A stretch of DNA of 64,000 nt from Bacillus sp. FJAT-26390. Lineage in GTDB: Bacteria > Bacillota > Bacilli > Paenibacillales > Paenibacillaceae. The position numbers and the translations under genes were made by a program. Numbering within the stretch: position 1 is the first letter of the stretch; every line of letters begins with the position of its first letter. Shown piece after piece: positions 41,508 to 49,452 of this stretch. A model generated the notes under the pieces. The model saw nothing but the letters and a program-made list of their open reading frames with translations. It was not told the DNA's origin and made no database searches. The stretch lies in the NCBI RefSeq assembly GCF_001682865.1, contig NZ_MAQX01000032.1:186001-250000 (forward strand), in the 5' to 3' direction.

Positions 41508-43472
41508 ATGTCAAATAAAAAACCGTTTTTAGTGGATGCCATTATCGGCAATTCCAAGTTTCTCGCATCGCTTGGCCGCACAGGCAAAATGTATCGCCTG
41601 TGGTGGCCGAACATCGACCTGCCGCAGCATGTCGATGCGATTCGCACAGGCATTCAATGGGATCAATTACCCGTATCTTGGTTTGATGAAGACGCGGATG
41701 GCTGGAAGCATGAAGCTAAATACGCGGACAAAACAAACATTTTGGGCGTTAGCGCCCGCTCGGAGCAGCAGCCTATTCAAGTAGACAGCCTCCATCTTGC
41801 CGTACCGGGTCAAGATATTATCGTTCGTGAATATACCTTCACGAACAGCAGCAATCAGCCTGCTTCCTTCTCGTTTATCGTGCATTCCTCTTTCCTAGTG
41901 AGCGAGAATCAGCTATACAATACGACGATGTTTAATGTCGATAACGATTCATTGGTTCATTTTCGCCATAAGTACTATTTTGCGCTTTCAAGTGCAAACG
42001 TATGCACTGGTTACCAATCCGGACTGGCTTGGGATATGGTTCAGCAAGGCGAGCTAAACGGAAAGAACATCGATATGAGGCCAGACGGCGCCTTAAAATG
42101 GCGCATCGACGAGCTGGCAGCCGGCGCATCCGTGACGATTCCCGTCTATTTAACCGCCGGTCACGATGAAGAAAGCGTATTGCAACAAATGCGTACTGCA
42201 AAAAGCAAACCAAGCGCGGAATGGATCGCTGAGACGACGGCTTACTGGACCAACTTCCTCGCAGAGGCAGCGCCATGTCCGATAGACGATGCCGAAATTT
42301 CCGACTTGTACGACCGCTCCCTGCTTATGTTTAAGCTGATGTCTGACGAGCAAACTGGAAGCATCATTGCCGCTCCCGAATTTGATGAAAACTTTGTACG
42401 CTGCGGCGGTTATTCCTATTGTTGGGGCCGAGATGCCGCATTCATTACGACCGCGCTTGATAAAGCAGGCCTCGGCTCGTTATCCGACAGCTTCTACGCT
42501 TGGACGCTTACCGCGCAATCGCCTGACGGCTCCTGGCAACAGCGTCATTATCATGATGGCAGCTTAGCTCCATCATGGGGTCTTCAAATCGATGAAGGCT
42601 CGTCGATCATTTGGGGGATGTGGCAGCATCATTTGGAGCAGAAGGATCATGCGTTTGCCGAGAAGGTATGGCCGGCCGTGGAGAAAGGCGCCTCCTTCCT
42701 CATTAACTTCTTGGATTCGGAGAGCGGATTGCCTAAACCGAGCATCGACCTATGGGAAGAGCGCGAAGCATCACATACGTACTCCTCTGCTGCCGTTTAC
42801 GGCGGTTTGACGGCTGCTGCCAGCTTTGCGGAGCTTGCTGGACGTTCTAAGCTTGCAGCGGAGTGGAAGGCTGCGGCAGAGCGGATTTCAGCGTCCATCA
42901 AGGAGCTATGCTGGAATGAAGAAGGCGGCAGGTTCTACCGCGGCGTCAATCTTACCGTTCAAGCTGGCAAGTACGAGCAAGCGATCGCTTCCGGCGCTGC
43001 AGGATTTGTATCAGAGGGCATAAAAGGCTACCAAAAATATACGCTCAACCACGATCCTATCATTGATGTCAGCTTGCTCGGCATCGCGGTTCCATTCGGC
43101 GCCGTTGCTGCCGACCATGACCATATGCGCCGCACGGCCGATGCCGTTGATGCCGCATTGACCGTACCGGGCGTAGGCGGCATCAAGCGTTATGAGGATG
43201 ATATTTATATTGGCGGCAATCCATGGATTCTTACTACTCTATGGCTTGCTCATTATCGCATTGAAACCGGCAGCCTAAGCGAAGCGAAGCAATTGCTGAA
43301 GTGGGCGCTCGATCACCGTACAGAGACGGGCTTGCTCCCTGAGCAGGTGGACAAAAACACAGGCGAAACGGCTTGGGTTGTCCCGCTAACATGGTCGCAT
43401 GCGATGTTTATCTTGACGATCTTCATGCTTGCGGAAGCGGAGAATAAGACTGGCGCGACTGCTCAAGTATAA
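41508..43472 (+). CDS. Intracellular GH15 glucoamylase-like glycosidase
   Basis: A 654-residue glycoside hydrolase of family 15, releasing glucose from the ends of imported maltodextrins or related glucans. There is no signal peptide. Residues about 1-250 form a beta-sandwich domain typical of bacterial GH15 proteins; the (alpha/alpha)6 barrel follows with GGYSYCWGRDAAF, the general-acid motif DLWEERE (around residue 417) and, near the C-terminus, the general-base motif LLPEQVDKNTG. AAAGGAG precedes the ATG by eight bases. It is co-transcribed with the regulator (four-base gap) and ends at a strong terminator. Family members also include trehalases and dextran-acting enzymes; the context favours maltodextrin. 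Confidence 0.9.
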   Translation: MSNKKPFLVDAIIGNSKFLASLGRTGKMYRLWWPNIDLPQHVDAIRTGIQWDQLPVSWFDEDADGWKHEAKYADKTNILGVSARSEQQPIQVDSLHLAVPGQDIIVREYTFTNSSNQPASFSFIVHSSFLVSENQLYNTTMFNVDNDSLVHFRHKYYFALSSANVCTGYQSGLAWDMVQQGELNGKNIDMRPDGALKWRIDELAAGASVTIPVYLTAGHDEESVLQQMRTAKSKPSAEWIAETTAYWTNFLAEAAPCPIDDAEISDLYDRSLLMFKLMSDEQTGSIIAAPEFDENFVRCGGYSYCWGRDAAFITTALDKAGLGSLSDSFYAWTLTAQSPDGSWQQRHYHDGSLAPSWGLQIDEGSSIIWGMWQHHLEQKDHAFAEKVWPAVEKGASFLINFLDSESGLPKPSIDLWEEREASHTYSSAAVYGGLTAAASFAELAGRSKLAAEWKAAAERISASIKELCWNEEGGRFYRGVNLTVQAGKYEQAIASGAAGFVSEGIKGYQKYTLNHDPIIDVSLLGIAVPFGAVAADHDHMRRTADAVDAALTVPGVGGIKRYEDDIYIGGNPWILTTLWLAHYRIETGSLSEAKQLLKWALDHRTETGLLPEQVDKNTGETAWVVPLTWSHAMFILTIFMLAEAENKTGATAQV

Positions 43473-43488
43473 TAAAATAACAAGCAAT

Positions 43489-43527
43489 AAAAGCCGACGG
43501 TAGATTTCCACCGTCGGCTTTTTTTTG
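43489..43527 (+). terminator. Terminator of the regulator-GH15 operon
   Basis: AAAGCCGACGGT pairs with ACCGTCGGCTTT and is followed by eight T. Confidence 0.95.
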
Positions 43528-43555
43528 CTGCGCTATAGGCTTTTTTAGCGAAACA

Positions 43556-44778
43556 TTATGACCAAGTAAAGACGGATGTGTCCGCCGTTCCCGTAGAGCT
43601 GGATGGCGAGGTAAACGATCGATTGGTTCCGCTCTCCCAGATTACATTGCCAAGACTGTCCTTCTTAATGAATTTGAACTCGAAGGTCGTCCCCTTCGGT
43701 ACGCTGACCTGCAGGAACCAAACCGGATAATTGGGATTGAGCATCGCTTCGGTCGATTTTGCCGGATCCCAGCTGCCAAGCTCAGGAATGCTTCCGACGA
43801 TATGGATATTTTGACCGACTGCGGTTGTGGCATTCACTTTAAAGATGACCTGCACTTGATCGCCTGACAGCACCTCGTAAGTGAAGCTGTTGCTGACATT
43901 CGTGCCTTTTGTAACCGTGATGCCGCTAGCGCCAGCCGCTACAGCAGGTACAACGGCCTCGATAAACGTATCATTGTTGGAAACGACCGTTGCGGCAACC
44001 GTTCCGAATTTCACTGTAGCCGATCCGCCTAAGCCCGTTCCATAAATATAAACGGTGTTGCCTGGACGGCCGGACGTCGATACAACATCGCCAATTCTAG
44101 GAACCGTGGTGCCAAGCGAAGGGTTATAGGACCACACATTCACTTCGCCGCCAGAGAGCGTGAAGCTGGAAATTTTATTTTGACCCGATACGCTTGTTAC
44201 TGGATTTGAAGCGCCGCCCAGCACATCGCTGTATGTTCCAGTCGGCAACGTTGTATTAATGGCAGGAACGGTATAGGAAAGGTCAGGCTGCCTGTTTATA
44301 GCGACGATAACTTGCTTGTCGTAGAACTGGCGCTGATAGACGAGCACATTGTCCGTGCTGTACAGGATGGAAGTGGTGCCGTAAGCGACTGCTTCATTGG
44401 TTTTGCGCAGGGCGGATAGCTCCTTAATGACCTTAAAGGCGGTTGTCGTCTCATCGAAAGCAGCCGCTTTCTGCATAAACGGCCTGCCTGCAATGTCACT
44501 GCTATCCACTGAGGAGACATATTGCTCGGTACCGTAATAAATATTTGGCGTACCGCGTGACGTTAGCAAAGCGGCAAGAGCAGCATGATAAGGCTTATTG
44601 TTCGACTGGATGTAACGGAAACGTGTGACATCATGGTTGTCGAGGAACGTAACCGCTTGATTCTCATAGGAATAATCGCTGCTCGTTTGCGTCAGCATAG
44701 AACCGAAGGAGCTCATCGTCTCCGAGAAATTGCCGAAAGCGTTCGTTGCTGCGCGGTAAAATTCAAAGTCAAGATTGT
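43556..44778 (-). pseudogene. 5'-truncated cyclodextrin glucanotransferase (CGTase-like amylase)
   Basis: The C-terminal part of a secreted CGTase or maltogenic amylase. What remains is the end of the GH13 barrel (with LDNHDVTRF, the third catalytic acid), domain C, a TIG/IPT domain (RIGDVVSTSGRPGNTVYIYG) and a C-terminal CBM20 starch-binding domain (QNIHIVGSIPELGSWDP). The signal peptide and the barrel half with the nucleophile Asp and acid/base Glu are gone. An ATG at 44716 opens 386 residues, but CGTase-like sequence continues upstream in frame (LDFEFYRAATNAF, to about 44778) until it stops matching; a TAA follows near 44815. No other stop or frameshift is seen, so the loss looks recent. 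It would be an inactive, unsecreted product if made. Confidence 0.88.
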
Positions 44779-44813
44779 TTACCCCGGTACGAATGCAAAA
44801 TGTACAGGCATTT

Positions 44814-44828
44814 GATTAAACGTTTCAC
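44814..44828. promoter_or_regulatory. LacI-type operator upstream of the truncated CGTase
   Basis: GATTAAACGTTTCAC carries the same AAACGTTT core as the mdxE operators. It lies about 40 bases before the CGTase breakpoint and is probably the old control site of the intact gene. Confidence 0.55.
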
Positions 44829-45272
44829 TTTGTATTTTCTACTATATTTTATGGTGTATAATTTTTTCAATCGTTTTTTTGTAAGCGCTCTATTTAGGCG
44901 GAGTAGAATTGGATCTCCTGCTTTTTTTGGAGCTTTTTTCGTGTCGTACGGCATCGCTGCGCTAGAACGATTGGAACGCAGTCTGTTGTGAGGTTTCTAT
45001 TGCAGTAACTGCAGCGTAGACCGTGAAAACAGTTAGCATATGAGTGTTGAGAGCGTTTTTAAGCGTGGTTTCTGCGACGAGACTGCTCGATAAGCACAAA
45101 TGGATGCTTACAGGCCACACACTAGGGTTTCTCTTTCGCCGTTAGCGCATATACGTGCTAACGGCGGTTTTTCGACATGTTTTCTACGCCTATTTATCTC
45201 CCCCTCCTCTACTCGGGTTTTGCAGAAAAAATCAACACCCTGTTTCATTTCGAAGAAATTGGTTTATTAATA
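44829..45272. other. Intergenic region, no convincing gene
   Basis: About 440 bases between the CGTase remnant and the dps promoter. Open frames here lack ribosome sites. A strong terminator (45138-45172, plus strand) stands without any gene before it, which leaves a small untranslated RNA possible. Confidence 0.6.
45138..45172 (+). terminator. Orphan rho-independent terminator
   Basis: CGCCGTTAGC pairs perfectly with GCTAACGGCG around a nine-base loop and is followed by five T. No protein gene precedes it on this strand for 1.6 kb, and the GH15 gene there has its own terminator. Confidence 0.85.
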
Positions 45273-45301
45273 TTGACAAACCTCTTCTAGTTTGTAATAA
45301 T
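45273..45301 (+). promoter_or_regulatory. dps promoter
   Basis: A perfect -35 box TTGACA (45273-45278), a 17-bp spacer and a -10 box AATAAT (45296-45301) lie about 118 bases before the dps start. Confidence 0.75.
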
Positions 45302-45306
45302 TATAA
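45292..45306. promoter_or_regulatory. PerR box at the dps promoter
   Basis: TTGTAATAATTATAA matches the PerR consensus TTATAATNATTATAA at all but one defined position and covers the -10 box. B. subtilis mrgA (dps) is a classic PerR target. Confidence 0.85.
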
Positions 45307-45418
45307 ACAAAGAGTTAGTCTAAATCGTTATTTGGTCGACCCAATCACAATCAACATTACCATTTTCGTATTCACAGACTGCAAATAGCGCAGACTACCA
45401 TCAGAAAGGATGATTACA

Positions 45419-45877
45419 ATGACAACAACAACGAAAACCAACACAACCGTACAACAACATTTGAACCGCCAAATTGCCAACTGGAGCGTGCTTTACATCA
45501 AGCTTCATAATTACCACTGGTATGTGAAGGGCTCCCAGTTTTTCACTTTGCATGCAAAGTTCCAAGAGCTTTATGAGGAAGCTGCGCTTCACGTCGATGA
45601 GATTGCAGAGCGTCTGCTAGCGGTGAAAGGCACGCCAATCGCAACGATGAAGGATTATTTGAAAACTTCAAGCATTGAGGAAGCTTCCAACAAAGAGGAC
45701 GCCACTCAGATGGTTGATCAATTAATTACGGATTTCACGACGGTTATCGGCGAGCTGAAGGAAGGCATGGAAGCCGCTCAAAAAGCTGATGACGAAACGA
45801 CAGCCGATATGCTTCTTGCTATTCATACTACGCTTGAGAAGCATGTATGGATGCTGAGCGCATTTAACGGTAAATAA
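45419..45877 (+). CDS. dps: Dps/MrgA ferritin-like DNA-protection protein
   Basis: A 152-residue Dps-family protein that stores iron, oxidises Fe(II) with peroxide and may coat DNA under stress. The ferroxidase site is seen in LHNYHWYVKG and, one helix later, HVDEIAERLL. The ATG at 45419 is preferred because AAAGG lies nine bases upstream; the ATG at 45410 directly touches the ribosome site. The promoter carries a PerR box, so peroxide or iron starvation should induce it. It is a single-gene unit closed by a strong terminator. Confidence 0.96.
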   Translation: MTTTTKTNTTVQQHLNRQIANWSVLYIKLHNYHWYVKGSQFFTLHAKFQELYEEAALHVDEIAERLLAVKGTPIATMKDYLKTSSIEEASNKEDATQMVDQLITDFTTVIGELKEGMEAAQKADDETTADMLLAIHTTLEKHVWMLSAFNGK

Positions 45878-45891
45878 GCTGCTACAGCATA

Positions 45892-45940
45892 AGACGAGGG
45901 TGTCTCAGGAGCATAAGCGGCTCCTGGGGCATCCTCGTTT
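45892..45940 (+). terminator. Terminator of dps
   Basis: GACGAGG and CTCAGGAGC pair with GCTCCTG and CCTCGTTT around ATAAGCG. The T tract is short but the stem is long. Confidence 0.8.
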
Positions 45941-45970
45941 GCGTTCGTTCATATGAAGATAGCCCTATAA

Positions 45971-46008
45971 CAAAAAAACAGCTCTTCCAACAACGGTTGG
46001 AAGAACTG
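45971..46008 (-). terminator. Terminator of the FAH-family gene
   Basis: On the minus strand CAGTTCTTCCAAC pairs with GTTGGAAGAGCTG and is followed by seven T. Confidence 0.9.
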
Positions 46009-46029
46009 CCCGCTAAACTATATCAAAAC

Positions 46030-46662
46030 TTAAACAAGCTTCACACTGCAGCTGCCAACAGGCGATCCCGCCCATAGCGCTTGCAGCTGGTCGCCCTCAT
46101 GCAAAGCAGCTACGCCAGCAGGCGTTCCTGTATACAGGATATCGCCGACGCCAAGCCCGTAATTCTCGCCTACATACTTAATGAGCTCGGAAACATCAAA
46201 CAGCATATCGCTTGCTTTGCCGCGCTGTGCCTCTTCGCCGTTGCGCAGCAGAACAAATTCATCCTCCGCAAGCGCTGCTGCTCCCGGATAAGGCAGCCAT
46301 TCGCCAAGCGGGGCTGAGCTTTTGAAGCCTTTGGCCGCAAGCCAAGGCTGACCCTTCGCCTTCAGCTTGGATTGTACGTCCCGAAGCGTTAAGTCCAGAC
46401 CAAGCGCCATGCCGTCGATGCAAAGCTCGGTATCGATACCCGTCTCGTAAGCGCGCCCGATTCTCAGCACGATTTCCAGCTCAAAATGCACCTCGCCTAC
46501 ATTTCCCGGCAGCTCGACAACATTGCCTGCCATCGGAACAACAGCGTGAGACGGCTTCGTGAATACGAGCGGCTCGTCTGGCACCTCATTGCCCAGCTCC
46601 AATGCGTGAAGTCTATAATTACGGCCAATGCAATAAATGTTGCGAATTTCACTTGTGCTCAT
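46030..46662 (-). CDS. Fumarylacetoacetate hydrolase family protein
   Basis: A 210-residue FAH-fold protein. The family includes fumarylpyruvate hydrolases, oxaloacetate decarboxylases and acylpyruvases; the substrate cannot be told from sequence. Family marks are YCIGRNYRLHALELG at the start, EPLVFTKPSHAV, the metal-ligand stretch EVHFELEIVLRIG, and the GDILYTGTPAGVA ending typical of small bacterial members. The ATG at 46662 follows AGAGAGG. It lies 53 bases after the ABC-F gene on the same strand and may be read from the same transcript; a terminator follows. Confidence 0.9.
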   Translation of the reverse strand: MSTSEIRNIYCIGRNYRLHALELGNEVPDEPLVFTKPSHAVVPMAGNVVELPGNVGEVHFELEIVLRIGRAYETGIDTELCIDGMALGLDLTLRDVQSKLKAKGQPWLAAKGFKSSAPLGEWLPYPGAAALAEDEFVLLRNGEEAQRGKASDMLFDVSELIKYVGENYGLGVGDILYTGTPAGVAALHEGDQLQALWAGSPVGSCSVKLV

Positions 46663-46715
46663 GAATCATGCCGCCTCTCTATCCTGTTCGTGTTATGCAA
46701 TCCATATTTGCGCTT

Positions 46716-48656
46716 TTACTTCTGGGCAGCTATCTGCTCTGCCAATTCGTTAAGCTCTGCCCAGCGGTCCATAAGCTGCTCCAGCTTCTCTTCCAGCTGC
46801 TGCTGCTCCAACATCAGCTCCTGCAATCGCGCGGAATCGCTGCTTGCTTCTTCCATGCGGACAGCAATGTTGCTGAGCGCGGTTTCCGCCTCTTCAATCC
46901 AGCCGTCGATTTGCTCAAAGTCCCGTTGATCCTTGTAGGACATTTTAAGCGACTTGCCTGCCGGTTTCGCAGGCATAGGCGCAGATGCAGCCTTGCTGCT
47001 GGAATCAACGGCTGCTGCCGGTTTAGGAGCAGCCGCATCCGCCGGCGCAACATTGCCATGCTTTTCGACAAACGCCTGATAATCCGAGTAGTTGCCTGTA
47101 TGATGGGCAATAACGCCGTTACCCTCGAATGCTATGATCTTATCCACCGTACGGTCTAGAAAATAACGATCATGGGAGACAACAAACACGACTCCCGGAA
47201 AATCATCCAAATAATCTTCAAGCACCGTTAATGTCGATATATCCAAATCATTCGTCGGCTCATCCAGCAGCAGCACATTCGGCGCGTTCATTAATACGCG
47301 CAGCAGCTGCAAGCGGCGTTTCTCGCCGCCGGACAGCTTGGAGATCGGCGTCCATTGCATCGTTGGCGAGAAGAGGAACCGCTCCAGCATTTGAGCTGCC
47401 GAAATCGTTGTGCCATCTCCGGTTTTGACCTGCTCTGCACCCTCGCGAATATATTCAATCACCCGCAGCGATTGATCCATTTCCTCATGCTCCTGCGAGA
47501 ACCAGCCCAGCTTAACCGTTGCGCCAAGCTCGACCGTGCCTTCATCCGGCGTTAATTGGCCGGTAATGAGCTTCATCAGCGTAGATTTCCCGCTTCCGTT
47601 GCGCCCGACGATGCCAACACGATCCTCAGGAACGGCAATATAGCTAAAATCACGAATAAGCGTGCGATCGCCGAAGCCTTTCGTAACGTCTTCGATTTCA
47701 ACGATTTTTCGGCCCAGCCTTGTCGAAGCAACGGATACGTCCATCTTGCCGCCAGCTTGCTTCGGCGCATCCGCTTTGAGCGCCTCAAACCGATCGATAC
47801 GCGCCTTCTGCTTCGTCGTTCTCGCTTTGGCGCCGCGTCTAATCCAAGCAAGCTCATTGCGCAGCAAGTTCTGGCGTTTCGATTCCGTTGCCGCTTCGCG
47901 TTCTTCACGGTCGAGCTTCAGCTCTAGAAAACGGCTGTAGTTCGCTTGGTAAAAGTGAGCTTGGCCTTTGTCCAGCTCAATGACCCGATTGCTGACACGG
48001 TCAAGGAAATAACGATCATGCGTAATCATGAGAAGCGCGCCTCTGCGCTTTTGCAGCATGCCTTCCAGCCACGCAACCGAATCATTATCGATATGGTTCG
48101 TAGGCTCGTCAAGAATAAGCACATCCGACGGAAGCAATAGCGCGGCCGCCATAGCGACACGCTTGCGCTGACCGCCGGACAGCGTCTCTACCTTCGCTTC
48201 AAAATCGTTGATGCCTAGCTTCGACAGCGCCATCTTTGCATCGCTCTCGAGCTGCCAAGCATCAAACTCATCCATGAGCTGATTCGCCTTGATCAGCTTC
48301 TCCTGCAGCGCTTCATCGCTCGGTTTCAGCTCGATCGCTTCCATAGCCGCGGCATACGCCTGAACAGCTCTTAGCTGCGGCGAATCTCCGCCAAGCACAT
48401 GCTCCAGCGCCGTTTCGTTCGGAGCGAACACCGGGTCCTGTGCCAGCATTCTTACCGTTACCCGGTTGCCGATTGACACCGTACCGGAATCCGCCGTATC
48501 GAGGCCCGCGATTACTTTAAGAAAGGTCGACTTCCCTGTACCGTTCACGCCGATGATGCCGACTTTATCGCCATCCTCTACGCCAAACGTTACATTTTCG
48601 AACAAAAGCTTCTCGCCATAGCTCTTCGTTATATGTTCAACAGACAATAAATGCAT
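46716..48656 (-). CDS. ABC-F family ATPase (YfmR/Uup-like)
   Basis: A 646-residue soluble protein with two ABC ATPase domains and no membrane part. ABC-F proteins act on ribosomes, rescuing stalled translation or giving antibiotic resistance. Domain 1 has Walker A GVNGTGKST, signature LSGGQRKRV and Walker B ILDEPTNH; domain 2 has GRNGSGKST, LSGGEKRRL and LLDEPTNDLD. The linker between them is basic and helical (IRRGAKARTTKQKARIDRFEAL). The C-terminus (about 555-646) holds a Pro/Ala linker and a coiled coil (EEASSDSARLQELMLEQQQLEEK), as in Uup/YfmR types. The ATG at 48656 follows AGTAGG. A housekeeping role is more likely than drug resistance. Confidence 0.93.
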   Translation of the reverse strand: MHLLSVEHITKSYGEKLLFENVTFGVEDGDKVGIIGVNGTGKSTFLKVIAGLDTADSGTVSIGNRVTVRMLAQDPVFAPNETALEHVLGGDSPQLRAVQAYAAAMEAIELKPSDEALQEKLIKANQLMDEFDAWQLESDAKMALSKLGINDFEAKVETLSGGQRKRVAMAAALLLPSDVLILDEPTNHIDNDSVAWLEGMLQKRRGALLMITHDRYFLDRVSNRVIELDKGQAHFYQANYSRFLELKLDREEREAATESKRQNLLRNELAWIRRGAKARTTKQKARIDRFEALKADAPKQAGGKMDVSVASTRLGRKIVEIEDVTKGFGDRTLIRDFSYIAVPEDRVGIVGRNGSGKSTLMKLITGQLTPDEGTVELGATVKLGWFSQEHEEMDQSLRVIEYIREGAEQVKTGDGTTISAAQMLERFLFSPTMQWTPISKLSGGEKRRLQLLRVLMNAPNVLLLDEPTNDLDISTLTVLEDYLDDFPGVVFVVSHDRYFLDRTVDKIIAFEGNGVIAHHTGNYSDYQAFVEKHGNVAPADAAAPKPAAAVDSSSKAASAPMPAKPAGKSLKMSYKDQRDFEQIDGWIEEAETALSNIAVRMEEASSDSARLQELMLEQQQLEEKLEQLMDRWAELNELAEQIAAQK

Positions 48657-48838
48657 AAGGCAAACCTACTTTTTCGAATAGTATAGCTGCGGGTAGCAGC
48701 CTCTCGTATCATACCACAAAAAGGCCATTTCTTCACTTGGCAGCAGCCTTACAAGCCCCTTTTCCCATGCTTTCGGAAGCAATCATAATGAACGACCCAT
48801 CTGCCGATATAAGTAGTATGAGGAAGGAGTGATTCCGC

Positions 48839-49393
48839 ATGGGCAAGCCTTACTTGTTTATATTTACAGGCACTAGCGGCTCGGGCCGCAAAACCGCGGC
48901 GCATAAAGCGCTGCAAGGAACCGGCATCGCGCATATACCCTCCTGTACGGATCGGCCGCCGCGTGACAAAGAGCGTCCCGATCTGGACTATCGCTATGTG
49001 AGCAAAGAGAAGTTCGATCAAATGCAAGCCGAGGGCCTCTTTACCGAATCAGTCAAAATCGACCAATACCGCTACGGAATCGGCAAACGTTATCTAGATA
49101 TGGCGCTTCAAGCCGGAAATAGCGTCTATCTCATTCTAAATCGCGACGGCTCGGATACGATTTGCAAGCTTTACGGTGACCGTGCCATTCGTATTTTCCT
49201 CTACGTCGACAAGAATACAGTATCCGAGCGGCTTGAGAGCAAAGGTACGCCGTACGAAATAATCGACAGCTACCTGCGCCATTATTCCGAGGAGGTCACC
49301 TACCGCAAAGCTTGCGAGCATGTGATCGAGAATTTGTCGCTTGAGCGAACGGCTCAGCAAATCAGAGCCATCATAGACAGCTATTTAAAATAA
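48839..49393 (+). CDS. Guanylate-kinase-like protein
   Basis: A 184-residue P-loop protein of the guanylate kinase fold. The Walker A is GTSGSGRKT; the GMP-site region PSCTDRPPRDKERPDLDYRYVS keeps the S, R, R and Y positions of true Gmk, though the usual TTR and GE motifs are altered (CTDR, KER). Because of these changes it is probably a paralogue, not the essential Gmk; it may phosphorylate another nucleotide or act as a regulator. AGGAAGGAG precedes the ATG. It is a single gene, divergent from the ABC-F gene and convergent with fumC across a shared terminator. Confidence 0.82.
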   Translation: MGKPYLFIFTGTSGSGRKTAAHKALQGTGIAHIPSCTDRPPRDKERPDLDYRYVSKEKFDQMQAEGLFTESVKIDQYRYGIGKRYLDMALQAGNSVYLILNRDGSDTICKLYGDRAIRIFLYVDKNTVSERLESKGTPYEIIDSYLRHYSEEVTYRKACEHVIENLSLERTAQQIRAIIDSYLK

Positions 49394-49401
49394 AAACAGA
49401 A

Positions 49402-49449
49402 AAAGGGCCGGCGCATCGTCATCACATGACGTGCGCCGGCCCTTTTTTA
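49402..49449. terminator. Bidirectional terminator between guanylate-kinase-like gene and fumC
   Basis: AAAGGGCCGGCGCA pairs with TGCGCCGGCCCTTT, with T tracts outward on both strands. Confidence 0.95.
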
Positions 49450-49452
49450 TTA

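Noticed and set aside
44746..44991. 81-codon plus-strand frame with a hydrophobic stretch near the CGTase remnant
   Set aside because: No ribosome site, starts inside the CGTase remnant on the other strand and shows no family features.
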